Source of the DNA: Steinernema hermaphroditum
Lineage: Eukaryota > Nematoda > Chromadorea > Rhabditida > Steinernematidae
Length of the DNA: 64,000 nucleotides
NCBI GenBank assembly: GCA_030435675.1
Contig: CM059624.1
Location: 6,782,769-6,846,768 of the forward strand
Direction: 5' to 3'
The notes beneath the pieces are model-generated. The model did no database searches. It had not been told where the DNA came from and saw only the letters and a program-made list of their open reading frames with translations. Made by a program: the position numbers and the translations under genes. Shown here in pieces: positions 34,301 through 44,607 of this stretch. Positions within the stretch are counted from its first letter, which is position 1, and each line of letters begins with the position of its first letter.

Positions 34301-36637
34301 ACGATAGCGCCGACCGCGGACAAAGCAAGGTCGGTTCGCGAAATTTGGGAGCGTGAAATGTGTCTTCGGGTACCAAAGATCGCTTTTTGTGGCGCCGCAG
34401 CTGCTCCCTCGGGAGGGGAGGAAAGTGCACTTAAAGTGCATTCTAATTAGGTTTGCCCGAGTGGAGTCGCTGTTGACATGAGGAAGCCCATTAAATCGCT
34501 GTGTTTTGAGGGTGGAGGCGAATGGGCGAATTACGGTGGAAAAAACGGATTATGGAGGGAGAAGCGCCGTGATCGGGCGACCTCCACGGCGGCAGTGGAA
34601 GTGAGAACGGGACGATCGCTCACGGCGCTGAGTCGACCAGGATGACCGACGATGGCGGAGCATCGAACACACGAAGATCCGAGAGGATGATTCGATTAGG
34701 AGTCATCGGAAGATCTGCAGAAGTCGACGTTGCGTGGGGGGGCGAACGGTTCGATCCAGTTGGCTGGACTGGAAATGTGGTCACTTGGGATCTGCTGCAC
34801 AACTAATTGCCATCAGTCAGGAGAGAACAGGGAAACTCGATGTGACCACACGGCCAGGAGAATAAAATTTTATATCTAATGTGCCAGTCATCGATTTCGA
34901 TCCTCAAAACACACCAGGTCCGGATTTGTGGACACAGAGGAGCGGTGTTTGAGTAGCGATGGGGTGGAACGGAATTCGATGCCAGAAACACATGAGAGAA
35001 CATGGTGCCCACTAATAATTTGCGATATCTTCACTCTGTTTGGCGCTTTTCACACATTTTGTTTCGTATTTTCGAGATGTAGTGACTCAAGATTTGTCTC
35101 CTGGATGAAAGGATCTCTCTGAAATACTATCAGTTCATCGCCGTGGCACGATTTCTGCAAAGACGGGGCCTTTGCTCCAATTCTAAAATAACTTATGCCG
35201 CAATTTTGGATCTCTCCTCAACTTTTAGAATAACACGAAGGGCATGAAAACTTGTGAGTCATACGAGAAATCGCGCTTTTTGTGTGTTTGTGTACAAAAC
35301 GCTAAAATAAGGGACGACATCCACTCAGGAGAAGGGACAAAACTTTGCGACTTCTTTCAGAGGATAGTGTAGCCACCCGATGACTAAATGCTTACAGAGC
35401 GCTTACGTGCACATCGAGCCTGATGACGAACTTTGCGAAGATAAGACAAAAACTGTAAAGGCGAAGGCGCCGATCACGCCACCCTGGAGATCACAGAACG
35501 TGCTGTTTGGATTCTTCCGGCGCTTTTGTTTGCTCGTGACCGCTTTTGAGTCAACACCGAAATCTCAGCTGTGTTTGCGCAACATTTTATCGCCGGAGAA
35601 CTCAGAGTACGTCGAGGCGCTGTTTTCCGCTTCAACTGTCTCTCCCCCACCGTAAACACTTCGAACTTCGGATGATGTTTAAAGACACACTCGGGGACTC
35701 TTGTTGCACTTTGTTAGTCCATCGACGGTGACAGATTTACCGCGTGGGGCTGATCAAGAGCAAAGTTCTGTTCTTGGTGTTTACCATTCTAGGCGATCGC
35801 CCAGGGCGATTGTTGGACTTATGATCTCGAAAATTCGTTCCGATTTTGCAGCACGTAGTGGGCGAGAATGTGCGCGCCCAATTGGAGCGAATTGTGGCGT
35901 CCTTCGAAACGGTCGCCGAAAGGGATGTGGAGATCGCGAGAAGACAGGGGTTTTCTCTGAATGGCTCCTTTTGGATCCCTCTCCTATGAATGACTTGTGT
36001 TCTGTCCTCTTATATTGTAAGAGAACTTAATTACAGCCAGATAAATCTTAAAGGCTTGTACTTGCAAGGTCAAAGTTTTGGACACGAACAGGATCAGCGA
36101 TCGATTAGCTCAAGGTTCTCAACACTGCAGAAACCAGTAAAGTCAAAAGTGTATGGGACGATGCCAAAGCTGTGCTACACAGAATTGGGACAAAACAAGA
36201 AAGTATCAAAACTTCTTTGAATCGGCGATTTCAACATCATTAACATGAACTGAACACCGCAGTTCACTTCTATTACGATAGAACGTTCCTTAACCAAGGA
36301 AGGCATTTACCTCTATCTTACAATTATAGGATGCCTAATTGACTTTTTTTGCTAAAATTTACAATCAAAGACACATTGAGTAAATGCGTTTTTGATTTGA
36401 ATAAATGTGTAAAAGAAATGTGTCATTCGTGCGACTCTCATTTTGCTGTAAGAACTCCGCTCTACGGATGCCGTATTTGCCGGCCAAAAGGTTAACCGCT
36501 AAAGTGGAAGTGTTATAAGCAAGAAAAGTGCTCCGGGAAAGAGCATCGTTCTTCGGTGCTGAGTCACTTCCTCAGAAAACTCATTGAAACCTCAAAATCA
36601 CCTTCCATTAAAGCTTCCATTTTGGATTTTCACGGTG
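31365..36637. other. 5.3-kb stretch without recognised genes
   Basis: Both strands were read. Open frames are short, Arg/Ser rich and lack splice support or domains. A second heat-shock-element-like sequence (TTCTGAATTCTCCAGAA) lies at 31522-31538. A T-loop-like GGTTCGATCC at about 34747 has no tRNA around it. Confidence 0.4.
31522..31538. promoter_or_regulatory. Heat-shock-element-like palindrome, copy 2
   Basis: TTCTGAATTCTCCAGAA shares its last 13 bases with the element at 30729 and has the same TTC/GAA alternation. The two copies are 0.8 kb apart. Confidence 0.3.
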
Positions 36638-36904
36638 ATGAGTTGCCAGTGGGGAATGATGTCTCCTTTTTCGGAGTTATTTTTGCTCGTGACACTGTCC
36701 CTGTCAGTTAGTCATGCAGATAGATCAGTAGATAAGTCATTGGACTTCGATGACTTGCTGCTGAATCTCACTGTGACTCATCTCTGCTCAAGCTCAAACT
36801 GCACGTTCTATTAGGCTCCACGTTCTCTGCGTCAACGTGGAAGACCGCGCCTCACCATCGAAGATACAAGATTATGCATGTTCTGCATGATTTGGATTTC
36901 CTAA
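36638..36904 (+). CDS. Candidate small secreted peptide precursor (74 residues)
   Basis: Exons 36638-36772 and 36815-36904 around a 42-nt GT-AG intron (36773-36814, ending TATTAG) give 74 codons plus stop. The N-terminus has a clear hydrophobic signal (F-L-L-V-T-L-S-L-S-V-S-H-A) with a plausible cleavage site. An acidic D-F-D-D segment follows, then a basic cluster R-Q-R-G-R-P-R, then a short end with C-x2-C (L-C-M-F-C-M-I-W). A signal peptide, basic processing site and cysteine-containing C-terminal peptide is the layout of a neuropeptide or small secreted factor. I do not recognise the peptide. If the intron is wrong, the first frame simply ends at 36814 with 59 residues. Confidence 0.4.
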
Positions 36905-36972
36905 AAAACCGCACTCGAAGCAGCTGGACGAGACGTTTCCTGGAACGTTCCCCTAAACCATCGGGAAAAGTG

Positions 36973-37890
36973 CAGTTTGCACAAAGCATCACTTTGCACA
37001 ATAAAGTTTGCACAAAGCATCAGTTTGCACAAATGATCAGTTTGCACAACACAAAGCATTACTTTTCCATTTTTTGCCAGTTTCAATCGAAAATTGAATC
37101 ATTATGAATATAAATAATACTCCGGAGTCCAATCGAACGTGGTTTTAACATGTGTTTCCTCAAAGGCTTGAGCTCACCACTTGTCCCTGTCTTCCCTGGT
37201 CTAGTCATACCACACCCCTTCAGTGATAATGATGCAAAAGTACTAGGTCCTCTCCCCTTGAGACATATTTGTAACAGTACTCCTGTAGTAGTACTCCTGA
37301 TCTTACTCAATATGCCTTATGGTAGCATAGCTTGGAACTTCAACAATCGCTATGGCTGTAGGAATCTGATCATTACGCCGATCAGCATGGACGATGAGGA
37401 TCCTGCTTATGTCTACACCTGGACTAAGCTTCGGGCCAATTATACGACGGCTTGTGGACAAATCAAGTGCGCTGACATGTGCACAGGATGTCGTGCAATC
37501 CTGAAAAATCGGCGAACGGATCTTCCTACGATCGTCATCGATGTTGGGGAGAACGTCTTCCTCACGAACCCGCTAAACCCTCATAAGCCGCCAGGGAAGA
37601 CGCTGCCTTTGACGTCTCGTCATTGGATATAGGATCACGGATTGGATCATGGATTGGATCAACATCTTCGTCACACGAAGGAACAAATATTATATGAGAA
37701 GATCGATGTCAGTGATACTTATTACTATTCAGAATTGTTCCGTTATATTCCGAAATGAAGTATAAAACCGAAATCTAGAATTTACAAATACTGCCGCGGA
37801 AATTTTGAAATTCAAATGTAAAAAGCGATGCTATTCCTTTGTGCAAACTGATCATTAATTTTTGTGCAAACTGATCATTTGTGCAAACTG
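36973..37890. repeat. Inverted-repeat unit with GTTTGCACAAA subrepeats flanking an open frame
   Basis: On the left (36973-37049) the motif GTTTGCACAAA appears about four times, followed by GCATCA or GATCA. On the right (37838-37890) the complement TTTGTGCAAAC appears three times, twice followed by TGATCAT. The two clusters are therefore inverted relative to each other and enclose about 0.8 kb that includes the open frame at 37150-37632. This could be a small foldback or MITE-like element with clustered transposase-binding sites, or two regulatory arrays. No target duplication was seen. Confidence 0.5.
37150..37632 (+). CDS. Open frame for a cysteine-containing, possibly secreted protein
   Basis: An unspliced frame of up to 160 residues. 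An internal hydrophobic segment (V-V-V-L-L-I-L-L-N) precedes a region with N-x-T glycosylation sites and clustered cysteines in the pattern C-x4-C-x3-C-x2-C. The likely start could be the internal Met at 37313, or the frame could be an exon following the signal-peptide exon at 36638. It lies between the inverted GTTTGCACAAA clusters. I recognise no family. Length and cysteine spacing exceed chance expectation only modestly. Confidence 0.4.
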   Translation: MCFLKGLSSPLVPVFPGLVIPHPFSDNDAKVLGPLPLRHICNSTPVVVLLILLNMPYGSIAWNFNNRYGCRNLIITPISMDDEDPAYVYTWTKLRANYTTACGQIKCADMCTGCRAILKNRRTDLPTIVIDVGENVFLTNPLNPHKPPGKTLPLTSRHWI

Positions 37891-39444
37891 AGAGTGTGTC
37901 AAACCATCGTCCTCTATTCCCATCCAATTCAATGGCTGATCTGAACTGTACAGTCTTCCGAAAGAGCCGCAAAGCTATGTTATGTCCTAATAGCACGGCT
38001 TTCCTTGGAGTGTAACAGTGACGGCATTAGTCAGAGAGACCAAGTGATCCGTGAGTGACATCGCCGATCTCGCAAGGAGCCGTCGCGATCTTTGTCCGTC
38101 ATCTCTCTCGTACACTTCTATCACATGTTTTCCCAAAAAGGCGCCCTTCTTCTGCCACTGTCCGAGTTTTGTCCTCCACATCCGCCCGATACAAACACTC
38201 GCTTATTTCTTATATTTCGGCACGTCTTCTCGTGAATCAGCTGCCCGTGATTTGTCCGAACACAGATCCGCTGCCGCGCATTCCTATGTCACCGTGTGAT
38301 TTTGGCGTAAACAGCTTCTGATTCTCTCTTCTCATCCAGTCCGAACTTTGCACTGTAGATGGCACCTTAGAGGAATTCGGACCAGCACTGAATCTGTCCT
38401 TCTTCAGTACTTTGATGTCTTTTTGAATCCGAGGCACAACACCAGAAGGTCGATTTTTTCCAAAAACGACGAAGACACAAATTAGCTTTAGGAGTATCCT
38501 CAAATGTGGCCAGGATTCCGCAGTTCTGGAACGTCTCAACTGGCTTCATGATTACAGGATGTATCAACAAACCTGTTTTGCAGTTCATGGCCAATGGTCA
38601 AACATTCAGCTTTGGCAAGTTTTGGCACTGGAACAAGTATTGAATTTTCGTTCAATCTCAAAAAACTTAGTCTCGAAAGTGGAGCATCCAAAGTCGATGA
38701 AGTTGGTACTTCGGCCCAAATGCAGTCCACGTTACATCTCCTAACTGTTCTGATCAACTCTTTTAAATCGTAGCCAATAAAGCGTTTTTTCGAATATCAG
38801 CGGAATGTAAAGATTAAAGTCTTAACAATTTGACTGATTTATTCTTATTAGCATTCTTATTACAGCCTACTTTCGTCTACACCGCTAGGATATGGGAGCA
38901 TGCTTGTAACTTCCACAAAAATCGGCTTTAAACTTTTGAAACGCCGCGCTCAAAACACAACCCTGTTTCCTGTTGATCGCTGATCGCTTCAATAGCTACT
39001 TCAATAGATATACTCGACTTTCGATGTTCTGTGATCTTTCGAGTGATTCCAAGTTCAGCTAGAACAAGCGGCGTGTATGTTTTCTCACAGAGAGTCTTCG
39101 TGACTGCCTTCTTCGTCCCGTGACTCAATCGCCTTCACCCCTCCTCCCCCCGGTGACCCTCTGTTCCTCCGAGCTGTCACCTCCGAGCTCCTCGGACTCT
39201 CCGTCGTCCCATAAACAACGAAACGATTGCCGTTCGGCGGTTGATCCCCGCGAGCACCGTAAATCGCGCCTCCACCGCTTCCGGAGAGGATCGCCGCGCG
39301 CCTCGCCCATCCATCGCGCCTCGCTCTCCGAAAGGAAAAGCGCTGTTTACTGCCACGCGGCTGAGTCACTCCGCATTCGACCCGCGCTGATAAGAAGACA
39401 GTTCGTTTTTTGGCCCTACTAGCGTCGCCACCGCCGCTCCTACG
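37891..39444. other. Noncoding stretch upstream of the RING gene
   Basis: No exon supported. The part from 39110 becomes C/G rich with many CGCC and TCCG runs, as expected near a promoter and leader of the gene starting at 39445. Confidence 0.4.
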
Positions 39445-42400
39445 ATGACGAAAAACGGCGGCGACTGTGAGCCGCCGATAGAGTTCCGTCAGCATCGATT
39501 CGTCGCCGCCGCCTCCACTCAGTCCCACGATCCCATGGAGGAGATCGCGCACTTCTCCCTCGGGGGACTCCGCGCGCCCTTCGCCTTCGACACCGCGTCC
39601 AACGGAATCGTCTTTAAAAAGTGAGTCTTCTCTTCTCCTGGGAAGGTCAGAGGCACAATTTCCGTTTTCTCTTGCTTACACATCGTTTGTTCCGCTCTGA
39701 TTCACATTTATATTTTGTATCGTTCCGATTTTATGACTGTCCGAAAGGGATCGATGTCGATGACAGCGCGTCATCGGATGTCACGTTTTTTTGTGAAGTG
39801 ATTTCATCGTGGCTGCTGCAGCGCTGTAACTTCAGTGGATAGGGTGGGAGGGATAGAAAAAAGCTTTGTGGTTGAGTCATTATGCGATTTGGATTAGCGC
39901 GGATCACTCCTCGAAGTACCTTTAAATAAAAGATCTACCCTGAAATTTAGGTTATTTCGGTAACCTAACCGAGTCATATCGTCTGCGCTAATCGAGAAAT
40001 ATCCATATGGATGACCCCATATGGAAGAAATAGTTGAGTCATTATACGGTAAGGGTCGTTGTCTTTGTCTTGTACATTGTGGGGTGTTCTTTGGTTTTGT
40101 AATACAAGGACAATGGGAAGTCGCAATCGGAGCGACGAGTTATCAGTTCAGAAAATGTGAATGCAAACAATTTTCCTTGAGAACGTATAGGAAGTGAAAG
40201 ATTGCGAAAGGAGACTTTTCAAAAAGAAAAGTCCTTGATCCATTTTACGTGAGAAGACGAGTCGGATCACAATGCGTAGATCACTGCTCGGAGTACCTTT
40301 AAATAAAAGATCTACCCTGAGATTAAGGTTATCTCAGTAACCCAAGCTGTAATAACGCGTGCCATTCGGGAAAAAAAGTTGATCCTAAACTTGAGTCAGA
40401 AATACACTGTCGCCCGAACCCATCTTTGATCGGAATATGGAAAGGTCACACATACATTTATCTCTGCGTTCTTTGGTTTTGTAATCTGACAACCCTCGGA
40501 CAATAGGAAGCACAATAGGAAGTAGCAACCGTAATGGCGGTGTGTCACTTTAGGAAATGAGATTGCTGCCAATAAAACTACACGTAGTGCGATTGGGTTG
40601 GAGCACCGAAAAAAAAAAACAAAGAAGAGAAGATCAGGCGTTGCTAATTGGGTGGAATTCCTTTGCCTTGACATTTCTCTCGACTATGATTTGCAACAAA
40701 TCCATAAGAGTTAGCTCGGAAAGTCAAAACGGAACTTCATTATGAAACGGTGGCCAACTAATTGTCGTGTCAAAAAATGCTTTTGGCCTTTGATGGGAGA
40801 GCCAACTTGACAAAAAACTTGGTAAACGATGGTGTAGCAGTCGAGCCAAGTTTATCCGGAAATGTGATCTTCTAATGCTACTCGGCCCCATATTGTTTTT
40901 TATCCATGGACAGTTCCCCCTGTAGATACTGTAGGTGCCCATATGATGGATGACGTCTTGGTCATCTTAGGTAGAGGGGAAATAAGGAAACTGACAAATC
41001 GCCTCTCAAGATGGTCACTGAATGAACTCAATTCGCGATATTTTGGAATATTTCATTCCAGAGACCACCGTACCGTCATCCATCTCAACCTCGCCACCAA
41101 CGAGACGAGCACGCTACACACCTCGGATTCTACCTTCGAAGTACAGATGCCCTTTTCTGGCCCCACTTCTTGGACGTTTGCAGATATTCTCCCTGGCCAC
41201 CTTTTCCGAACACGGTCTCGTCGTCTGCCTCAGCAATTCGGGTCTCCTCTACATCGCCACTGCCACCGTAACCTCGGACCGTCTCCTCCTTGAATCTCCG
41301 AAGTTCTCCGGAATCAAATGTTCCGTGTGAGTCTGTCTTCGCTGAATCACTTCCTATCTCCTCGCGAGTAGAAGCAAAGCAGGCCACTAGAGGGAACGTT
41401 TCAGGTACCCAGAGAACGGCGACACACTCGGGCACTTCTCGATGGCGGTGACTCCCGACAAGAACCTCCTCCAGGTGCTCTCCTTGGAGAACACGTTCCT
41501 CAAGCAGATGCCCTCGCAGTACCTGATCGAGGTGAAGGAGTCGAAAAGCACGGAAAACGGTAGAGTTTCCCTTCGAGGGCCTAATCAAGAAGGCGTTTAG
41601 TGAAGTACCGGAAGGAGTTCTTCAGCTTCTCGCACCACATCTTCCAGATCAGCTGCGACAACAGGTTCATCAGGAAGTCCCTCGCCGGCATCGGGAAGAT
41701 TCTAACGACGCAGACGTTCGAACTCAAGGGCGAGGAGTTTCCTCCCCCCTTCGACCAGCTTCTGATCGTTCAGTGCGACGAAGACAGTCTTCTGGGCATC
41801 TTCTCCTCCAGTGATGTGGACAAGGAGGACGTGGAGCTGGCACAGCTGTGGCAACTTGAGTGGAGGTGAGGCTCTGATATCCGTCACCACCAAGCACCTT
41901 CACCATTGCAGCTCCTGCACATGGCACTGCATCCCCCATGAGATCCAACACCCCCACTGGCCCGTCTCGAACGCCAGCCTCCGAGTGCACTCGTCGGAAG
42001 TGTTCGTCGTTGGAGACTGTGGCGTCAGAGAGTGCACCACAAAGTGTCACCTCTTCAAGTTCCGTCTCCGCCACCACAAGAACCACCCGCACCTCTCGGC
42101 GATCCCCGAAGAGCGCTTCAGCGACCTTCTCAACGCCGCCAGCTGCAGCTCCTCCTTCGGGAGCGTCGACGACTCCGACCTCGACGACGTCCTCGAGTGC
42201 TCCGTCTGCCAGACGATCTTCGAGAACCCGAAGCAGCTCATCTGCGGGCACACCTTCTGCGAGAAGTGCTGCCAGAAGATGGCCTCCGAGACCGCCATCG
42301 TCTGTCCGCTGTGTCGGAGCGAGACTCCCCTCAACGGATCTCTGCCCACCAACTACATTCTGAAACGTACCACTGACAGTGCATCGCCATCAGTGCATCT

Positions 42401-43467
42401 CTGATCGTTTCAGAAGTAGTGGGCAAGTTCAAACGGCAGAGGATGCGGATGAGTCGCCTCGTCCCCTGCTCCGTCTGCTCCGAATCTCTCCACAACGAAC
42501 GCATTTTCGCCTGCAGAAGCTGCCACGAGGACCGTCTCATTGAGGTAGGGGGTGAATACCGTATGCTAGTCACATATGCACTAGGCATGACCATCTAGGT
42601 GTCATAGCAAAAGTGAAATTCATTGAAGAAGAAACATCCTAAATTAATTTACATTGTCTGCATGAATTACAGTAGATTCTACAGTATCCTTGAGAACCAA
42701 CCCGAAACGTGCAGAAAGTACTAAATGAGAAAAGTATTATATTGTAGACAATCTCTTTGGCTTTCATCTAGACGTCGATGATGGTGAGACTAGCAGTTCT
42801 TAGACAGCTCCGTGAAAAAGGCGACTGTCTGGTCCTTCTAGACGTCTAACAGTGCACTTCGGGAGACAGTCTACTTGTGCTTTGGTTTGAGCGCAACTTT
42901 TAAAATCAAATCCCCTGAGTCCTTCTTTGTTTGAACTTCATATAACAGATTCTCAGACATTCCGATGCTGACATTTACTATCTTACGGTAGAAATGTTCG
43001 TTTCAGAACGCGATCTGCGCGCGCTGTGGCCTCACCAGACACGGCGGCCACAACGTCGTCCCCCTCGAGATCCTCAGCCACCTGGACAAGGAGAACCTGA
43101 CCTACTCGCTCTCATCGCTCGCCAGCAACTCCCCCAGCAACGCCGACCTGGTCCAGTCCATCGGCGACTCTCTCAGAACCATCAAGGCGAATCTGGAGAC
43201 GACTCTGGCCAAGGCCAGTGAGCATTCGGCGATTCTGCAGACGTCCATAGAAGAGACGACGCGGCTTCCCTTCATCACCAAGGAGTACTCCAACAGGGTG
43301 TGGACGAGGGTTTCCAAGAGCGGACAGACTTTGAAGGAGGTATGCTTGCGAGGGGAAAAGAACTGGATGTAACGAGCTCTGCTTAGATCCACGCGTCTCT
43401 GCAGATCCAGGCGAACTCACTGAAGAAATGCGGAGAAGTCCTCGACAAATTTGTAAATAGTGTATAG
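39445..43467 (+). CDS. RING-finger protein with N-terminal propeller-like region and coiled coil
   Basis: Nine exons (39445-39620, 41062-41140, 41184-41326, 41405-41559, 41601-41865, 41912-42366, 42414-42544, 43007-43339, 43387-43467) sum to 1,818 nt, 605 residues. Residues 1-330 have repeated beta-strand-like hydrophobic patterns resembling a WD/propeller-like fold, without a clean repeat. A C3HC4 RING follows at about 368-410 (C-x2-C, then C-G-H-x-F-C-x2-C and C-P-L-C). A second cysteine/histidine cluster comes at about 435-490 (C-x2-C, C-x2-C, C-x2-C, then H-G-G-H), B-box-like, and a helical coiled-coil-like end. Order RING, B-box-like, coiled coil is that of TRIM E3 ubiquitin ligases, but with the propeller at the N- rather than C-terminus. 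Intron 1 is 1.4 kb and carries a tandem repeat; the 43-nt intron at 41141-41183 is needed for the frame. Confidence 0.78.
39897..40545. repeat. Diverged tandem duplication (period about 380 bp) in intron 1 of the RING gene
   Basis: Two blocks recur in the same order. Block A (39901-39969 and 40278-40349) shares GGAGTACCTTTAAATAAAAG followed by ATCTACCCTGA and a small hairpin around GGTTAT..GTAACC. Block B (about 40087-40130 and 40468-40545) shares GTTCTTTGGTTTTGTAAT and GGAAG-containing sequence. The repeat is noncoding and of unknown origin; it may be a transposon-derived unit. Confidence 0.7.
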
Positions 43468-44122
43468 TGAGATGTATAAATGGCCCAGAACAGAGATCAG
43501 TGTTGAGAGGAGATTGGGGTGAAGCCCTCCTGGCGATACGTTTCTCTCTTCATGGTGCGAATGGTCTCCCTTCTCGTGAAACTTAGAAATGTGCAGATTC
43601 TGATGGACAATAATGAGGAAGTAGGGCGAATTCGAGGGCTAGCACAAGATTAGATTTTGTTTATTTTAGGGGACTGACTTGTGTCCATTCTAAACAATTC
43701 TCCATACTGGTGGAGAAATCTGAAGAGAACACAATCTTTGAGTTGACAAGGGTCTTTTCAACCTCTTTCAAGTACAATCCAATCCGCTAACCACTTAGAA
43801 GCTCTTTTCAGCCAACTGAAATGGTCACAGAATACTTTATTATCGCTAATCGATCAGGGTAGCTCATTCAACATCACCATGGTTCATAGGTCTTGTAATA
43901 CGTAAGGCCCAAACCACATGGGAGAGAATTAAGTGACCATTGTAATGCACCAACCACTGGGTCCTGACAGTGAACATCGCGAATTTAGAGGATGTTTACG
44001 GAGTAGCCCATTTCGAATGCATCACCCCAAAATACATAGTTTTCGGATACGTTCTACACGGCCAGTCAACAACTCTCCTTATATATCGTTTATTGCTTTA
44101 TTCTGCTTCACATTCATCGAAG
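43468..44122. other. Convergent intergenic region
   Basis: No exon supported between the RING gene stop and the minus-strand membrane-protein stop. TTTATT at 44089-44094 and 44097-44102 are minus-strand AATAAA signals for the latter, 29 nt and 21 nt beyond its stop codon. Confidence 0.5.
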
Positions 44123-44607
44123 TCAGCCGAAGAGGACTCCGTCCACCGAACTCGTCTTGCGCGGTTCGCGCGGGGCGTCCATGGGCAGGGAGATGCAGTC
44201 CTGGGGGTACTGTGGCATGGCAATGGTGGTGGATATGTTGAAGGCGTTGCTCATCCTCGAGCGCATCACGTACTCGCGCTTCTTGAGCTCGAGCTTCCGC
44301 TTGCGCAGGCCTGTCTCCGTGTAGATTGGCGCGAACCACCAAGGGAAGAAGTAGTCGCGCAGGATCCACAGATTGAAGACGAACCACGAGCCGAGACACA
44401 GCAGTCCGAACAGGTAGTACAGCTCTCCCCGCACCTCCGCCAAGTTCCTTAGGATACTCACCTGCACAAGGGTCCTGATTAGCTCCATTGGTCCTACCCC
44501 GCCCAACTCACTTTGGCTGCTTTGGGGCGCTCTTCAGAATCATGAGGAGGCCACCCGTGTCGTCTAGGGGAATGTAGCCGGAGTGTCGAGATCGGAGATT
44601 CGGAATC
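44123..44607 (-). CDS. Small membrane protein, 5' end uncertain
   Basis: Two exons are clear on the minus strand: about 44607-44514 and about 44458-44123. The splice that keeps the frame uses an acceptor five bases after the obvious CAG (intron end GGTGAG). A Met at 44543-44541 is the first in frame; the exon may continue from an upstream exon not found. The protein has one or two hydrophobic segments (Y-Y-L-F-G-L-L-C-L-G-S-W-F-V-F-N-L then a Trp/Phe-rich P-W-W-F-A-P), a basic, charged helix R-K-R-K-L-E-L-K-K-R-E and a polar tail. It looks like a small integral membrane protein with its charged end in the cytosol. I recognise no family. Two AATAAA signals just downstream support the gene. Confidence 0.6.

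Noticed and set aside
34741..34760. tRNA B-box-like GGTTCGATCC
   Set aside because: No acceptor stem, anticodon loop or A box at the right distance could be folded by eye.
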